This document shows positions 28,264 through 37,708 of a stretch of DNA of 64,000 bases, piece by piece. The stretch lies in NCBI RefSeq assembly GCF_947488185.1, contig NZ_CANKYM010000004.1, forward strand, positions 372,001 to 436,000, in the 5' to 3' direction. The DNA is from an uncultured Roseobacter sp. (GTDB lineage: Bacteria; Pseudomonadota; Alphaproteobacteria; Rhodobacterales; Rhodobacteraceae). Made by a program: the position numbers and the translations under genes. Below the pieces are notes generated by a model, which was not told the DNA's origin, made no database searches, and saw only the letters and a list, made by a program, of their open reading frames with translations. Each line of letters starts with the position of its first letter. Position 1 is the stretch's first letter.

Positions 28264-29304
28264 ATGTTTTTGAAGAACGCGTGGTATGTGGCCGCCTGGG
28301 ATCACGAGGTGACGCGCGCGCTGCAGCAGATCACCGTTCTGGGGGAAAAGATCTGCGTGTTCCGATCCGAAAGCGGCGAATTGGTGGCGTTGGAAGATGC
28401 CTGCCCGCACCGCAAACTGCCGCTCTCCAAGGGGCGGATCAAGGGCGACACCGTGGAATGCGGGTACCACGGGCTGACGTTTGATTGCGCGGGCCATTGC
28501 GTCTGGGCGCCGGGCGGCGGGCGCATTCCGTCTGAGGCGCGGGTGCATGCCTATCCATTGCAGGAGAAATACGGTCTGGTCTGGATCTGGATGGGCAATC
28601 CGGCGCTGGCCGATCCTTCCGAGATTTTCGAGATCGAACATTATGAAAATCCGGCCTGGGGCATCAATCGCGGTGCGGCGATGGAGCTTGATTGCAACTA
28701 CCTGCTGATGTGCGACAACCTGCTGGATCCGACGCATGTGGCCTGGGTACACGCCAGCAGCTTTGGCCAGAGCGCAACCCGGGATGCACCGCTGCGGGTC
28801 ACCAAGACCGATGACGGCGTGATTGTGCACCGCTGGATGATGGATGTGGAGCCCGCGCCGTTTTACAAGAAAGTCATCGGCTTTGAGGGCAATTGCGACC
28901 GGTTGCAGCACTATGAGGTCCGCTATCCGTCCCACGCGCTGATCAAGGCGATCTTTACCCCTGCGGGCACCGGCGGGCCAGAGGGCGCGCTGCATGACGA
29001 TGTCTTTATCATGGACAGCTACAATTTCATGACGCCGACGACTGAAGGCACGACCCGCTACTACTGGTTCCAGCTGCGCAACATCCGGCCTGACGACGCG
29101 GCACTGTCCCGGATGATGAGCGAGGACGTTCAGCACGCCTTTGAAGAGGACCGCGCCATTCTGAACGCGGTGCAAAAGGGCATGGCAGACAAGCGCACGC
29201 CGCATATCGATCTGCCCATTGACGGCGGGCAGTTGCGATTCCGGCGCCAGCTTCAGGCGATGATCAACGAGGAACGCGCGGTGGACGCCCAGATGGCGGA
29301 GTGA
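28264..29304 (+). CDS. Rieske [2Fe-2S] aromatic-ring/O- or N-demethylase-type oxygenase (VanA-like)
   Basis: A 346-residue oxygenase alpha subunit. The Rieske cluster ligands are Cys 47/His 49 (CPHRKLPL) and Cys 66/His 69 (CGYHG). The mononuclear iron site is D155-x2-H158-x4-H163 in the LLDPTHVAWVH segment, with Asp 151 near it. The fold and length fit the vanillate O-demethylase/dicamba group, which removes methyl groups from O or N. Its ATG is 4 nt after the hutU stop, with a GGGAG ribosome site inside that stop region, so it is co-expressed with the histidine pathway. No reductase (VanB-type) gene is in the window. The substrate is unknown; a methylated histidine derivative would fit the context. 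Confidence 0.88.
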   Translation: MFLKNAWYVAAWDHEVTRALQQITVLGEKICVFRSESGELVALEDACPHRKLPLSKGRIKGDTVECGYHGLTFDCAGHCVWAPGGGRIPSEARVHAYPLQEKYGLVWIWMGNPALADPSEIFEIEHYENPAWGINRGAAMELDCNYLLMCDNLLDPTHVAWVHASSFGQSATRDAPLRVTKTDDGVIVHRWMMDVEPAPFYKKVIGFEGNCDRLQHYEVRYPSHALIKAIFTPAGTGGPEGALHDDVFIMDSYNFMTPTTEGTTRYYWFQLRNIRPDDAALSRMMSEDVQHAFEEDRAILNAVQKGMADKRTPHIDLPIDGGQLRFRRQLQAMINEERAVDAQMAE

Positions 29305-29312
29305 TCCGCTGG

Positions 29313-30908
29313 TCAGAACCCCACGGCGGCCCCATCCTTGCGGGGGTCGGACCCCGCGACATAGCCGCGTCCGGGCAGCCGGTGGATCAGTTGCGCGCCG
29401 CCGAAGCCAAAGGCGTTGTCCGGCGCTTCGAGTGTGATCTGATGCCTCATCGCGCGCAACGCCTCCACGGTCGCCTCGGGCACAGTGGTCTCGCACGCAA
29501 CCCCGAGCCCGTCGGTGACCCGCCAGCGCGGGGCATCCACCGCCATCTGCGGGTCCTGTCCAAAAAGCTGGGTGCGCAGTACCATTTGCACATGACCCTG
29601 CGCCTGCATCGGCCCGCCCATGACGCCGAAACTCATCTTTGGCCCCTCCGGACCCATAAGGAACCCCGGAATGATCGTGTGGAAAGGCCGTTTATTCGGA
29701 CCGACATGGTTTTGATGCGCAGGATCGAGGCTGAACCCCGCCCCGCGGTTTTGCAGCGCAATGCCGGTGCCGGGCACGACGACCCCTGACCCGAAGCCCG
29801 CGTAATTGGACTGGATGAAGGAAACCATCATGCCCGAGGCATCTGCTGCCGTCAGATAGACGGTGCCGCCCTTCTTGGGCGCGCCCGCCCCGAAGTCGGT
29901 CGCGCGGGTCAGGTCGATCTCACGCGCCCGTGCCGCAAGATATCCGTCATCCAGCAGATCATCCACGGTGATGGATTGCATGTGATCGAGGTCCGCGACG
30001 TAGCGTTCCGCATCGCGCAGGGCCAGTTTCATCGCCTCGATCTGCAGGTGCAGGGTGCAAGGATCATCCGCATCCATGTCACGAATGCTGGTTTGCGACA
30101 GGATGCCCAGACCCATCAAGGCGGCGATGCCCTGGCCGTTGGGCGGAATCTCGTGCAGCGTATTGTCGTCGAACGCCTTCGAAATCGTGCCGCACCAGTC
30201 CGCCTGATGCTGCGCCAGATCGTCCAGCGTCAGGGCCGCGTCATGCGCGCGGGAGAAGGCTGCGATTTCCTCTGCAATCTCACCTTCGTAGAAAGCTTTG
30301 CCCTTGGTTTCGGCAATCCGTTTCAACGTCTGCGCGTGCCCGGGGCTGCTGAAGTATTCGCCCGCCTTGGGCGCTGATCCGCCCGGCATGAAGGTCTCGG
30401 CAAATCCCGGTTGATCGCCCAGTTCATCCGCCGCGCGCTGCCAGAGTGCCGCGATGACGGGAGAGACCGGAAACCCGTTTTCCGCATAGCCAACGGCAGG
30501 TTCAAAAAGCTTTTCAAAGGGGAGCTTGCCGAACCTTTCAGACAGGTCGGCCCAGGCTGAGACGGCACCGGGCACCGTGACGCTCTCCCAGCCTCGAAAA
30601 GGCATGTCGGTGTGCCCAGCGAAACGATCCGCTGTCCAACCTGCAGGCGACCGGCCCGACGCGTTCAGACCGTGCAACTGTGTCCCGTCCCAGAGAATAG
30701 CGAAGGCATCCGATCCGATCCCGTTTCCGGTGGGCTCCACGACGGTCAGCGCAATGGCCGCCGCCAGAGCCGCGTCAACCGCATTGCCTCCCTGCGCCAG
30801 CATGCCGAGGCCTGCCTGAGCCGCCAGCGGGTGCGACGTGGCCACGATGTTATCCGCGGCGACGGCCGAACGGCGGGAAGGGTAGGGGTGCGTCGCGCGG
30901 AGTTTCAT
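29313..30908 (-). CDS. Gamma-glutamyltransferase/hydrolase family protein
   Basis: A 531-residue Ntn-hydrolase of the GGT family, made as a precursor that self-cleaves before the nucleophile Thr in the GGTVYLTAADASG segment. Other features are NAVDAALAAAIALTVVEPTGNGIGSD, QSNYAGFGSG and FHTIIPGF. There is no obvious signal peptide, so it may act in the cytoplasm, unlike E. coli Ggt. Its usual substrates are glutathione or gamma-glutamyl amides; GGT-like acylases and oxamate-type hydrolases are also in the family. ATG 30908 has AGAGG 7 nt upstream. It converges on the Rieske gene with an 8-nt gap. A 165-nt stretch upstream has no convincing gene. Confidence 0.9.
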   Translation of the reverse strand: MKLRATHPYPSRRSAVAADNIVATSHPLAAQAGLGMLAQGGNAVDAALAAAIALTVVEPTGNGIGSDAFAILWDGTQLHGLNASGRSPAGWTADRFAGHTDMPFRGWESVTVPGAVSAWADLSERFGKLPFEKLFEPAVGYAENGFPVSPVIAALWQRAADELGDQPGFAETFMPGGSAPKAGEYFSSPGHAQTLKRIAETKGKAFYEGEIAEEIAAFSRAHDAALTLDDLAQHQADWCGTISKAFDDNTLHEIPPNGQGIAALMGLGILSQTSIRDMDADDPCTLHLQIEAMKLALRDAERYVADLDHMQSITVDDLLDDGYLAARAREIDLTRATDFGAGAPKKGGTVYLTAADASGMMVSFIQSNYAGFGSGVVVPGTGIALQNRGAGFSLDPAHQNHVGPNKRPFHTIIPGFLMGPEGPKMSFGVMGGPMQAQGHVQMVLRTQLFGQDPQMAVDAPRWRVTDGLGVACETTVPEATVEALRAMRHQITLEAPDNAFGFGGAQLIHRLPGRGYVAGSDPRKDGAAVGF

Positions 30909-31073
30909 GGCAGACCTCTGAGGCAAAAGGAATGACGCCGCAGCCGTTCGGAAACGGTGGCGGATTTGTCCTGATCTGGTCTGTTGCGCGCGCCAAGGTC
31001 AACCCACAGCGCGTCGCGATTTCCTGAAAGAGGCAATTGGCCAGCGCGGTGATCCATGACACTGCACAAGAGA

Positions 31074-32150
31074 TCAGCCGACCTTAAACCCCCAAAAGGC
31101 GGTTTCATCGGCTTTGAAATAGCCATCGAACCCGCGCAATTGGCCCTGAACCTCGACCGTGTCGCCCGCGGCGAGCAGCGCCATGCTCTGCACCGTCAGG
31201 GTTGTTTGTTCCGACACATGCGGCCCGGTAACCTCGCCCAGAGAGCCGGTGACGATATCCGTCCCATTCAGGAGCAACCGCGCGCGCATTCGCGCCTGCG
31301 CTGAGGTATTCTGCTTGAACGTGAGGGAAGCGCCAAAGAAATAGCTGCCCGCAACCGGGGCCACGAATTGATTTGTCGCGGCATTCAGAGCGGCCTGGTC
31401 GTTGAATTCCGCGCTGTTGATCGCAAGGGTCGTCCAGACATCTGCAGCCGTATAATTGTCGAAATTTGTCGTTGCCTTGAACCGGGGCAGGTTCGGTTGC
31501 TCTACCACGCCGGTCCCGGCATCCACGATCAGGCCGTCGCGGAAATCGACCCCATTGGCGGATGTGGCCAGTCGCAGATTGTCGCTGCCAAAAAGCCCGA
31601 AAAGACCGCGTGTGCCGAAATCCTGCTGAAAGACGAAACCGGCGTCGCCGCCCGTTGTCTCCTTGTTCAGCGTGGAGATCATGTTGCCGTCGCCTCCGTC
31701 GGCTTGGTAAAGCCCGGTCCAGAGTGCTGCGTTCAGCTTGGCGGAAAACGGTGCCGTGGGCAGGGCGACCATGCCGAGGCCGAATGCCTCGATCTCTTGC
31801 AGTTCGTCGCTGTCCAGATCGATCCAATCCGTCCCGTCGTAGACAACCATCGTCTCGCGACCGGTCACATAGGCACGCCAGCCAGCCTTGGGTTGGAAAT
31901 ACTGCCACAAACCGTTCTCGAACAAGGCAAGCTCACTGTCATGACCTGACCATGCTGCCGTGGCTGCATCCCCCACGATGTGCCGATCACCTTCGGCGGG
32001 CGTCGCGGGGGGCGCAGGCTGATCATCGCTCAGGACGCCGAGTTGCGTCAGCACGTCCAGAATGCGCAGGGCTTCATTGTGAGTGACATGCTTCTGAGCC
32101 TGACTGGGCTGGATGAAGGGCAAAGACAGGCAGCTGGAGGTATCGGCCAT
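31074..32150 (-). CDS. DUF2793 domain protein, phage tail fibre/C1q-like
   Basis: A 358-residue protein beginning with the DUF2793 signature (LSLPFIQPSQAQKHVTHNEALRILD, positions about 9-33). The C-terminal half (from about residue 215) has the beta-strand pattern of a C1q/TNF-like trimeric head, ending GYFKADETAFWGFKVG. DUF2793 is found in Rhodobacterales, often with prophage or gene transfer agent tail genes, but no phage genes flank it here. It may be a domesticated fibre or surface adhesin. ATG 32150 (MADTSS, GGGA upstream) fits the conserved start better than the ATG at 32162. Confidence 0.8.
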   Translation of the reverse strand: MADTSSCLSLPFIQPSQAQKHVTHNEALRILDVLTQLGVLSDDQPAPPATPAEGDRHIVGDAATAAWSGHDSELALFENGLWQYFQPKAGWRAYVTGRETMVVYDGTDWIDLDSDELQEIEAFGLGMVALPTAPFSAKLNAALWTGLYQADGGDGNMISTLNKETTGGDAGFVFQQDFGTRGLFGLFGSDNLRLATSANGVDFRDGLIVDAGTGVVEQPNLPRFKATTNFDNYTAADVWTTLAINSAEFNDQAALNAATNQFVAPVAGSYFFGASLTFKQNTSAQARMRARLLLNGTDIVTGSLGEVTGPHVSEQTTLTVQSMALLAAGDTVEVQGQLRGFDGYFKADETAFWGFKVG

Positions 32151-32395
32151 TGGAATTCCCATGAGAAGATTCTGATCGGGCCGAGGGTGTGTCAAATGTC
32201 TTGCGGCGGCCTTAAACCACCGTGCGCACGGGTAAGGTGTTTTGCCGCTCGGCGGAAACCCGGATGCCGTCTTTAGGCGGTCACGTTTTGCTGCTATACA
32301 GAGTAGTGATCACCGAACCGTGGTCCTTGCCGCTGTTATACTGGTCGAATCGATCAGGGCAGCTGCACAAGAATTACAATGGAAAAGCTTTAAAG

Positions 32396-32914
32396 ATGAA
32401 TATTTTACGTTCTCTCATGGCGCTTATCTTGCTGGCCGGTTTTGCAGGGGCCGCCGGGGCGCAGACACAGGCTCCACAAAACTGCGACGTGACTACAGCG
32501 TCTGACCCCGACCGTCAGGTCCTGACATGTGCCTTCGGTATCGTTATCGAATTGGAAGCGGCGGCGCAGATTGGGTTTTCAGACCCGTCGTCAGGTAGCG
32601 CCCCTGAGGTCATTGATCTTGATGTCGGTGCGGCGTTGATCGAGGTCGAACCAGGCACCGCACGTCCGCAGATCCGGACACCGCATGCCATCGCGGCGGT
32701 TCGCGGCACGGTCTACATTGTGGATGTCACACCGGAGAAAACATCCGTTTTTGTTGTGCACGGCGAGGTTTCAGTGACACAGCATGACACAAGTGATGAC
32801 CCTGTGCTCCTGACAGCGGGCGATGGAGTGGATGTGGGCCCCGGTCTGCCGCTCGAGGTTCGGCGCTGGGGCGATGAGCGGGCAAAGGCACTGTTGGCTC
32901 GCTTCGCAAGATGA
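32396..32914 (+). CDS. Exported FecR-domain protein
   Basis: A 172-residue protein with a signal peptide (ILRSLMALILLAGFAGAAGA) and a FecR-like beta domain: IRTPHAIAAVRGTVYIVDVTPEKTSVFVVHGEVSV is the core repeat. Free-standing FecR proteins without an anti-sigma helix usually work in the periplasm as partners of a membrane sensor. It overlaps the CHASE2-cyclase by the ATGA at 32911, implying they form a sensing pair. The 245 nt upstream, shared with the DUF2793 gene, presumably hold the promoter; I see no clear operator. Confidence 0.85.
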   Translation: MNILRSLMALILLAGFAGAAGAQTQAPQNCDVTTASDPDRQVLTCAFGIVIELEAAAQIGFSDPSSGSAPEVIDLDVGAALIEVEPGTARPQIRTPHAIAAVRGTVYIVDVTPEKTSVFVVHGEVSVTQHDTSDDPVLLTAGDGVDVGPGLPLEVRRWGDERAKALLARFAR

Positions 32915-34722
32915 CCCCTTCGCGTCGGACGCCGGTCCTTTTCGGCGTTCTCATGATCATCGCAGCGTTTCTGTGGGCTGCGATGGTCTCGGCCCCTCAC
33001 GTGTCGTCCCGTGCCAGTGGGTTGGACCGGCTGGAGGCCGCACTACTGGACATTCGGTTTTCTCTCTTTGGTGCCGTGTCACCGTCACCCGATGTGGTCA
33101 TCGTGGCAATCGACGACGTAACGCTGGCTGAAACACAGAAAAAAACAGCGACCACCCGGCTACTGCTTGCCGATACGATTGACGCGATTGCTGCTGCGGA
33201 ACCGAAAGTGATCGGCCTGGATGTGATTTTGGCGGATGCTGGCGCCGAGGACGTGGACGACCGGCTTGCTGCGGCTTTGGGCGCGGCCCCGATGGTCATT
33301 GCTGCAGGTGGCAGTTTTGTTGATGGTGCTGCGGCGACACTCATAGCAAGTCCTGTCAATGTCCTGCGTCCTCAACCGGCGTTTGCAGATGTGGCGGACG
33401 TTGGCCTTGTTAACCTGTCAACAGATGCGACCGGCGTGCCGCGCTACGTCTCCGCGATTTTTGCAACGGATGTTGGGGTGGAGCCGTCGTTCGCGCTCCG
33501 CATCGCGGCTCGGTTTACAGACACCGAGCCTGCGATTTCGGCGGATCAAATGACCTTGGGTGACGTGGTTTTGCCGCTGGATGTGGGGTTCAACATGCCG
33601 CTGAGGCTGATCGGACCGCAGAGCAGCATCCCCACCTACTCGGCAATAGATGTCCTATCTGGCGATCTGAAGGATGCGCTGGCGAACAAGGTTGTCATTC
33701 TGGGCTACACGGCGACCGCCTTCGGGGACCGCTTTCCCAGCCCCTTTGATGAGAGCGTGCCGGGTGTGGAGATCATGGCAACAGCCGTGTCCCAGATGTT
33801 GGGCGGCGAAACACTGCGCCGTGACGAGGCAACGCGCCGGATGGACATGATCGCGAGTTTCGCACTGGCGGTGCTGGGGACCTTACTGGTGTTGACGTTG
33901 CCATTGTCCGCTGGCGTGCCCCTGGCCCTTGGATTTTTGGCTCTTTGGGGGGGCGCGGTTCTCTTTGCCTTCTCCGTCGGGATTTGGCTGAGCGCTGCCG
34001 TACCTCTTGTCAGTGCTGCCGGACCGCTCGCGGGCGCGGTTACCGCGCGCTATTATACTGAAAAACGCAGGGCCAATCATGGTGCAAAAGCTCTTGCCGC
34101 GCTGAAGCAATTCCAGTCGCCTGCCCTTGCAGAGATGATCGCGGACGATCCGTCGTTTCTCAAGGAACCGACGGCGAAATCACTTTCGATTTTCTTTATT
34201 GATCTCAGCAGCTTTACACATCTGTCGGAGTGGTTGGGTCCCGCTAGGACACAGGATCTCTTGAAGCATTTTCACCAGATCACCGCGCAAGCCGTCGAAA
34301 CAGAAGGTGGCGTCGTTCTGAACTACATGGGCGATGGCGCGTTAGCGGTCTTCGGCATGACGGATGCGAACGGCAACAGCGCGGATCAGGCTCTCCGAAC
34401 CTCCTTTGCGCTGATCGATGCGGTGCGCGCACTTGGTCAGGAAGACTACACCGTCGGGTGTCGCATCGGCCTGCACCATGGCGACGTCATCCTCTCGCGG
34501 TTGGGCGGGGACCGGCATCAGCAGGTGTCGGTCGCCGGGGACAGCGTGAACCTCGCGAGCCGTTTGCTGGAAATAGCAAAAACCGAAGGGGCCACCATTG
34601 CGGCCACGGATACGCTTCTGGATGTTTCCGCCTTGGAGCCGCCTCGACCGGCAGACAGCGTCAAACCGGTTCCTGTCCGCGGACGTGAAGGCTGGGCCAC
34701 GGTCCATTTCTGGTCGGTCTGA
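32911..34722 (+). CDS. CHASE2-domain adenylate/guanylate cyclase (class III)
   Basis: A 603-residue membrane sensor. An N-terminal helix (about 11-27) leads to an extracytoplasmic CHASE2 domain (about 40-310). About three closely spaced helices follow (315-390), then a class III cyclase domain from about 425. Catalytic features are the metal Asp in FFIDLSSFTHLSE, the second metal Asp in YMGDGALAVFG, IGLHHGDV and the VAGDSVNLASRL helix. It should make cAMP (less likely cGMP) in response to a periplasmic cue, with the FecR protein as likely partner. Confidence 0.9.
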   Translation: MTPSRRTPVLFGVLMIIAAFLWAAMVSAPHVSSRASGLDRLEAALLDIRFSLFGAVSPSPDVVIVAIDDVTLAETQKKTATTRLLLADTIDAIAAAEPKVIGLDVILADAGAEDVDDRLAAALGAAPMVIAAGGSFVDGAAATLIASPVNVLRPQPAFADVADVGLVNLSTDATGVPRYVSAIFATDVGVEPSFALRIAARFTDTEPAISADQMTLGDVVLPLDVGFNMPLRLIGPQSSIPTYSAIDVLSGDLKDALANKVVILGYTATAFGDRFPSPFDESVPGVEIMATAVSQMLGGETLRRDEATRRMDMIASFALAVLGTLLVLTLPLSAGVPLALGFLALWGGAVLFAFSVGIWLSAAVPLVSAAGPLAGAVTARYYTEKRRANHGAKALAALKQFQSPALAEMIADDPSFLKEPTAKSLSIFFIDLSSFTHLSEWLGPARTQDLLKHFHQITAQAVETEGGVVLNYMGDGALAVFGMTDANGNSADQALRTSFALIDAVRALGQEDYTVGCRIGLHHGDVILSRLGGDRHQQVSVAGDSVNLASRLLEIAKTEGATIAATDTLLDVSALEPPRPADSVKPVPVRGREGWATVHFWSV

Positions 34723-34732
34723 GGCGCACTGC

Positions 34733-35512
34733 TCAGCTGCTGATCAGTGCCGTCAACTCGCGAGCCGCCTCTTTGAGGTCTTCGATGTGATGGCCGAGCG
34801 AGGCGATGTCGTGCCGCTGCAGTGGTGTGTGCACCGACAGGGTCGAAACAAGGCGCTTGCGGTCATCGAGGATCGGTACTGCAATTGCCACCATGTCTTC
34901 CATGAACTCCTGATTGTCGGTGGAGTATCCGCGTTTGCGGGTCATCTCGATTTCGGCTTTGAGTGCGTCCTTGTCGGTAATCGTGCCCGGCGCATGACTG
35001 TCGAGGATCGCCGCAGACAGGTACCGGTCGAAATAGGCGGGCCGCAGGGAGGAGAGGTACATCTTGCCGCTGGCCGTGCAATAAAACGGGACCTGCGTGC
35101 CTACGGGTAGCTGAATGCGCAGCGGCCAATGGGTTTCCACCCGGTCCAGATAGGTCATTCCGTCCCGGTCCGGCGTGGCGATATTGCAGGTCTCACCGAT
35201 TTTTTCCGCGACGCTGCGCAGGATCGCCAGTCGCACAGTGCGAATCCGTTGTGATGAAACCGTGTAGACAGAGAGTTGTCTTAGTCGAGGGCCGGGCCCG
35301 TAGGACCGCCCGTCGATGTCTCGCTGCAGAAAGCCCGCCGCCTCGGCCGTGTTGAAAAGTCGATGCAGTGTGGGCTTTGGCAGATTGAGTGTATCCTTGA
35401 GTGCCGTTGGGGTCACCGGGACACCGGCTTTTACGACTTCCTCGAGCAGGACCAGCAACCGTAAGTTGGTGGGTATCTGGCCCTGCTTGTCATTGAAGAG
35501 GTCGTCCGGCAT
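34733..35512 (-). CDS. IclR-family transcriptional regulator
   Basis: A 259-residue regulator with an N-terminal winged helix (residues 10-75: TPTALKDTLNLPKPTLHRLFNTAEAAGF) and the C-terminal IclR effector domain. ATG 35512 has AAAAGG 7 nt upstream; an ATG two codons earlier (35518) is also possible but has the purines too close. It is the last gene of the leftward dctP-dctQ-dctM-iclR group (17 nt after dctM), so it probably controls its own transporter and the divergent GMC oxidoreductase. Effector unknown. Confidence 0.88.
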   Translation of the reverse strand: MPDDLFNDKQGQIPTNLRLLVLLEEVVKAGVPVTPTALKDTLNLPKPTLHRLFNTAEAAGFLQRDIDGRSYGPGPRLRQLSVYTVSSQRIRTVRLAILRSVAEKIGETCNIATPDRDGMTYLDRVETHWPLRIQLPVGTQVPFYCTASGKMYLSSLRPAYFDRYLSAAILDSHAPGTITDKDALKAEIEMTRKRGYSTDNQEFMEDMVAIAVPILDDRKRLVSTLSVHTPLQRHDIASLGHHIEDLKEAARELTALISS

Positions 35513-35529
35513 TGGCATACCTTTTCTGA

Positions 35530-36888
35530 TTACCTTCCAGGCACCAAGTACAGCGCCAAATCAGGGATCAATGCTACAAGAATCCACGTGACCATCAAGG
35601 CACCCAGATACATTGTAGAATACCTGAGCAACCGGAAGTAAGGCACACCTGTCACACCGGACGCAACGTAAAGGTTCAACCCGTAGGGCGGGGTGATGAA
35701 GCCGATCGACGCACCAACAAGGAAGATCACCGCAAAGTGGATCGGATCGACGCCCACGCTTGCCGCGATGGGGGCCAGGATCGGTGCCAGGATGATCGTC
35801 ACCGGCAGGGATTCCAGCACCATGCCCGACACGAAGACGATGACCATTGCTGTTGCAAGAACTGCATAGTAGCCGCCCATGGAGGTCACGAAATCGCCAA
35901 TCACCTGCTGGGCGCCCAGCAGCGAGAGGATTTGCTGCATGACAACCGAGACCGCGATCAACGGTGCAAGAATGCCGGTGATCTGGGCAGACCGCACGAC
36001 GATTCCGGGGATTTCGGGGATTGTGAAGCCGTCCACCAGCAACATCTCGCCGTAGCTTTTCTCATCCCAGGTCTTGTCGTCCTTGATGCGGAACAGTCGG
36101 CTTAGCCCCCAGCTTACCAAACCGGCAATCACGCCAAAGCCCACGGTCACCCCGGCGGCCTCAGTTGGTGAAAATTTACCGGTGTAGATACCCCAAAGCA
36201 CCAGGAAGATGGCAAAGAAGCCGAGCCAACCGCCAAGGGCCGTCTTGGAAATACGCGCCGGGTTGATCGAGATCAGGTGACCCCAACCATTGCGGCTACA
36301 GACGACCCAGCAGGTGGCCATCATGGCGATGACCATCAGGGCGCCTGGAACGATGCCTGCGATGAAGAGCTCGCCCACTTCAAGTTGAAGCAGGAACCCG
36401 TACACGATGAAGATGATCGAGGGCGGGATGATGATCCCGACCGTACCACCTGCAGCAGCCGTCGCGGCCGAGAAGCGCTCGTCATAACCGCCTTTGACCA
36501 TTTCCGGGTGGAGCATCGACCCGATGGTTGCCGTTGTCGCTGAGTTTGAGCCCGAAATCGCGGCGAAAAGACCGCAAGCCCCGATGGAGGCCATCGCAAG
36601 TCCGCCCCGCAACCAGCCCAGACAGGCATAGGCAAAATCCGACAATCGTTTGGCAATGCCGGATTTGTTGATCAGGTCCCCGGTCAGGATGAACAACGGC
36701 ATCGCCAGAAGGGCGTAGCCTTTGTTGAAAACATTGAGCAGCTCCGCACCCATGTTGTCGAGCGTGAGCCCGAGAACAAAAGAACATCCGACAACCCAGT
36801 AGGCGATAACCAGCAGGACTGGCACGCCGAGCATGAAGAGCATGGTGACGCCGAGCGAAATCAGCGTGATGATGGTTCCGTCGGCCAT
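35530..36888 (-). CDS. TRAP transporter large permease (DctM-like)
   Basis: A 452-residue, 12-helix DctM permease. ISGSNSATTATIGSMLHPEMVKGGY, AAAGGTVGIIIPPSIIFIVYG and ITPPYGLNLYVASG are hallmark segments. The start ATG overlaps the dctQ stop by one base (TAATG). It is the ion-coupled channel for the second TRAP system in the window and is only distantly similar to the one at 6722. Confidence 0.93.
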   Translation of the reverse strand: MADGTIITLISLGVTMLFMLGVPVLLVIAYWVVGCSFVLGLTLDNMGAELLNVFNKGYALLAMPLFILTGDLINKSGIAKRLSDFAYACLGWLRGGLAMASIGACGLFAAISGSNSATTATIGSMLHPEMVKGGYDERFSAATAAAGGTVGIIIPPSIIFIVYGFLLQLEVGELFIAGIVPGALMVIAMMATCWVVCSRNGWGHLISINPARISKTALGGWLGFFAIFLVLWGIYTGKFSPTEAAGVTVGFGVIAGLVSWGLSRLFRIKDDKTWDEKSYGEMLLVDGFTIPEIPGIVVRSAQITGILAPLIAVSVVMQQILSLLGAQQVIGDFVTSMGGYYAVLATAMVIVFVSGMVLESLPVTIILAPILAPIAASVGVDPIHFAVIFLVGASIGFITPPYGLNLYVASGVTGVPYFRLLRYSTMYLGALMVTWILVALIPDLALYLVPGR

Positions 36889-37556
36889 TATGTGTCTCCC
36901 CCGATCACAGCTTGCTCGATAAGCGGTTCACCCGCGCGGTATTTGCGGAAATCGTCCTGAAAGTTCTCCATCGCGCGTCCTGCGATCAGGACAGCGGCGA
37001 CAGGGGCCGAGATCAGAAACCACCACTGCATGGTATTGTCCGTGCCGAGCACGATCTGAAAGTTGGCGGCGGAGTTCGCTACGACCTTGCAGGTCGTGAC
37101 AAAGAGGATGAGCGCGAAGCCCAGCCACAGGACAAAGTCAACAAACAGACAGGCCAACTGTCCGCTCGGTCCCATCTTGGTGCGAAATTCGGAGAAGCTC
37201 AGGTGCGTGCGCAGTCGGATGTTATAGGCCGCACCAAACCACGCCATGACCATGAAGAGAAACGGTGGAATTGTCGTCGACCAGGGCCACTGGCTGTTGA
37301 AGACAAACCGGTCGATCACCGCCCAGAAGATGATGAAGCCGATGGCCAGATAAGACACAACCATGATGGTGCGTTCCAGATGTCGGTCAATCAGGGGCAC
37401 CTTGTGATAGATCAGCGAAATCAGGTATCCGCCCGCCAGCATAATAATGATGCCGAGTAGCCACGTTGCGTCGGATCGAAGTGCGTTACTAATTTCAAAG
37501 CTGTCTTGCGACGCCACAGCCGAAAGTATCGCGCCCATTTCAGAAAGTGTCGACAA
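36888..37556 (-). CDS. TRAP transporter small permease (DctQ-like)
   Basis: A 222-residue, four-helix membrane protein (helices near residues 30-50, 63-83, 98-112 and 140-160 in the hydropathy pattern). It has the RTHLSFSEFRTKM segment typical of the DctQ cytoplasmic loop. The start is TTG at 37556, with a strong GGAGG 8 nt upstream. It lies between dctP and dctM. Confidence 0.88.
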   Translation of the reverse strand: MSTLSEMGAILSAVASQDSFEISNALRSDATWLLGIIIMLAGGYLISLIYHKVPLIDRHLERTIMVVSYLAIGFIIFWAVIDRFVFNSQWPWSTTIPPFLFMVMAWFGAAYNIRLRTHLSFSEFRTKMGPSGQLACLFVDFVLWLGFALILFVTTCKVVANSAANFQIVLGTDNTMQWWFLISAPVAAVLIAGRAMENFQDDFRKYRAGEPLIEQAVIGGDT

Positions 37557-37661
37557 ACCCTGTCCCTCCCAAAGGTTTGGTCCGCTGGTCGGTTACACCG
37601 ATCTCTCGCGTATTTTGGGTTTGGTCTCCTCCGACCCGAACACCAACGCTACGGACGAATG

Positions 37662-37686
37662 AGCCGGCCCCCGTCAGGGGCCGGCT
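37662..37686 (-). terminator. Hairpin between dctP and dctQ
   Basis: AGCCGGCCCC (37662-37671) pairs with GGGGCCGGCT (37677-37686), a perfect 10-bp stem with a 5-nt loop. No long U-tract follows. It lies 22 nt after the dctP stop and probably raises dctP abundance relative to the permease genes, a common arrangement for periplasmic binding proteins. Confidence 0.65.
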
Positions 37687-37708
37687 TGTCGATATGAAAG
37701 CGCGTAGC

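Noticed and set aside
28000-29496. 498-codon minus-strand frame over hutU and the Rieske gene
   Set aside because: Both plus-strand genes are intact with catalytic motifs; the frame has no domain.
30850-31126. Short minus-strand frames upstream of the gamma-glutamyltransferase gene
   Set aside because: They overlap the gene start and each other and have no recognisable product.
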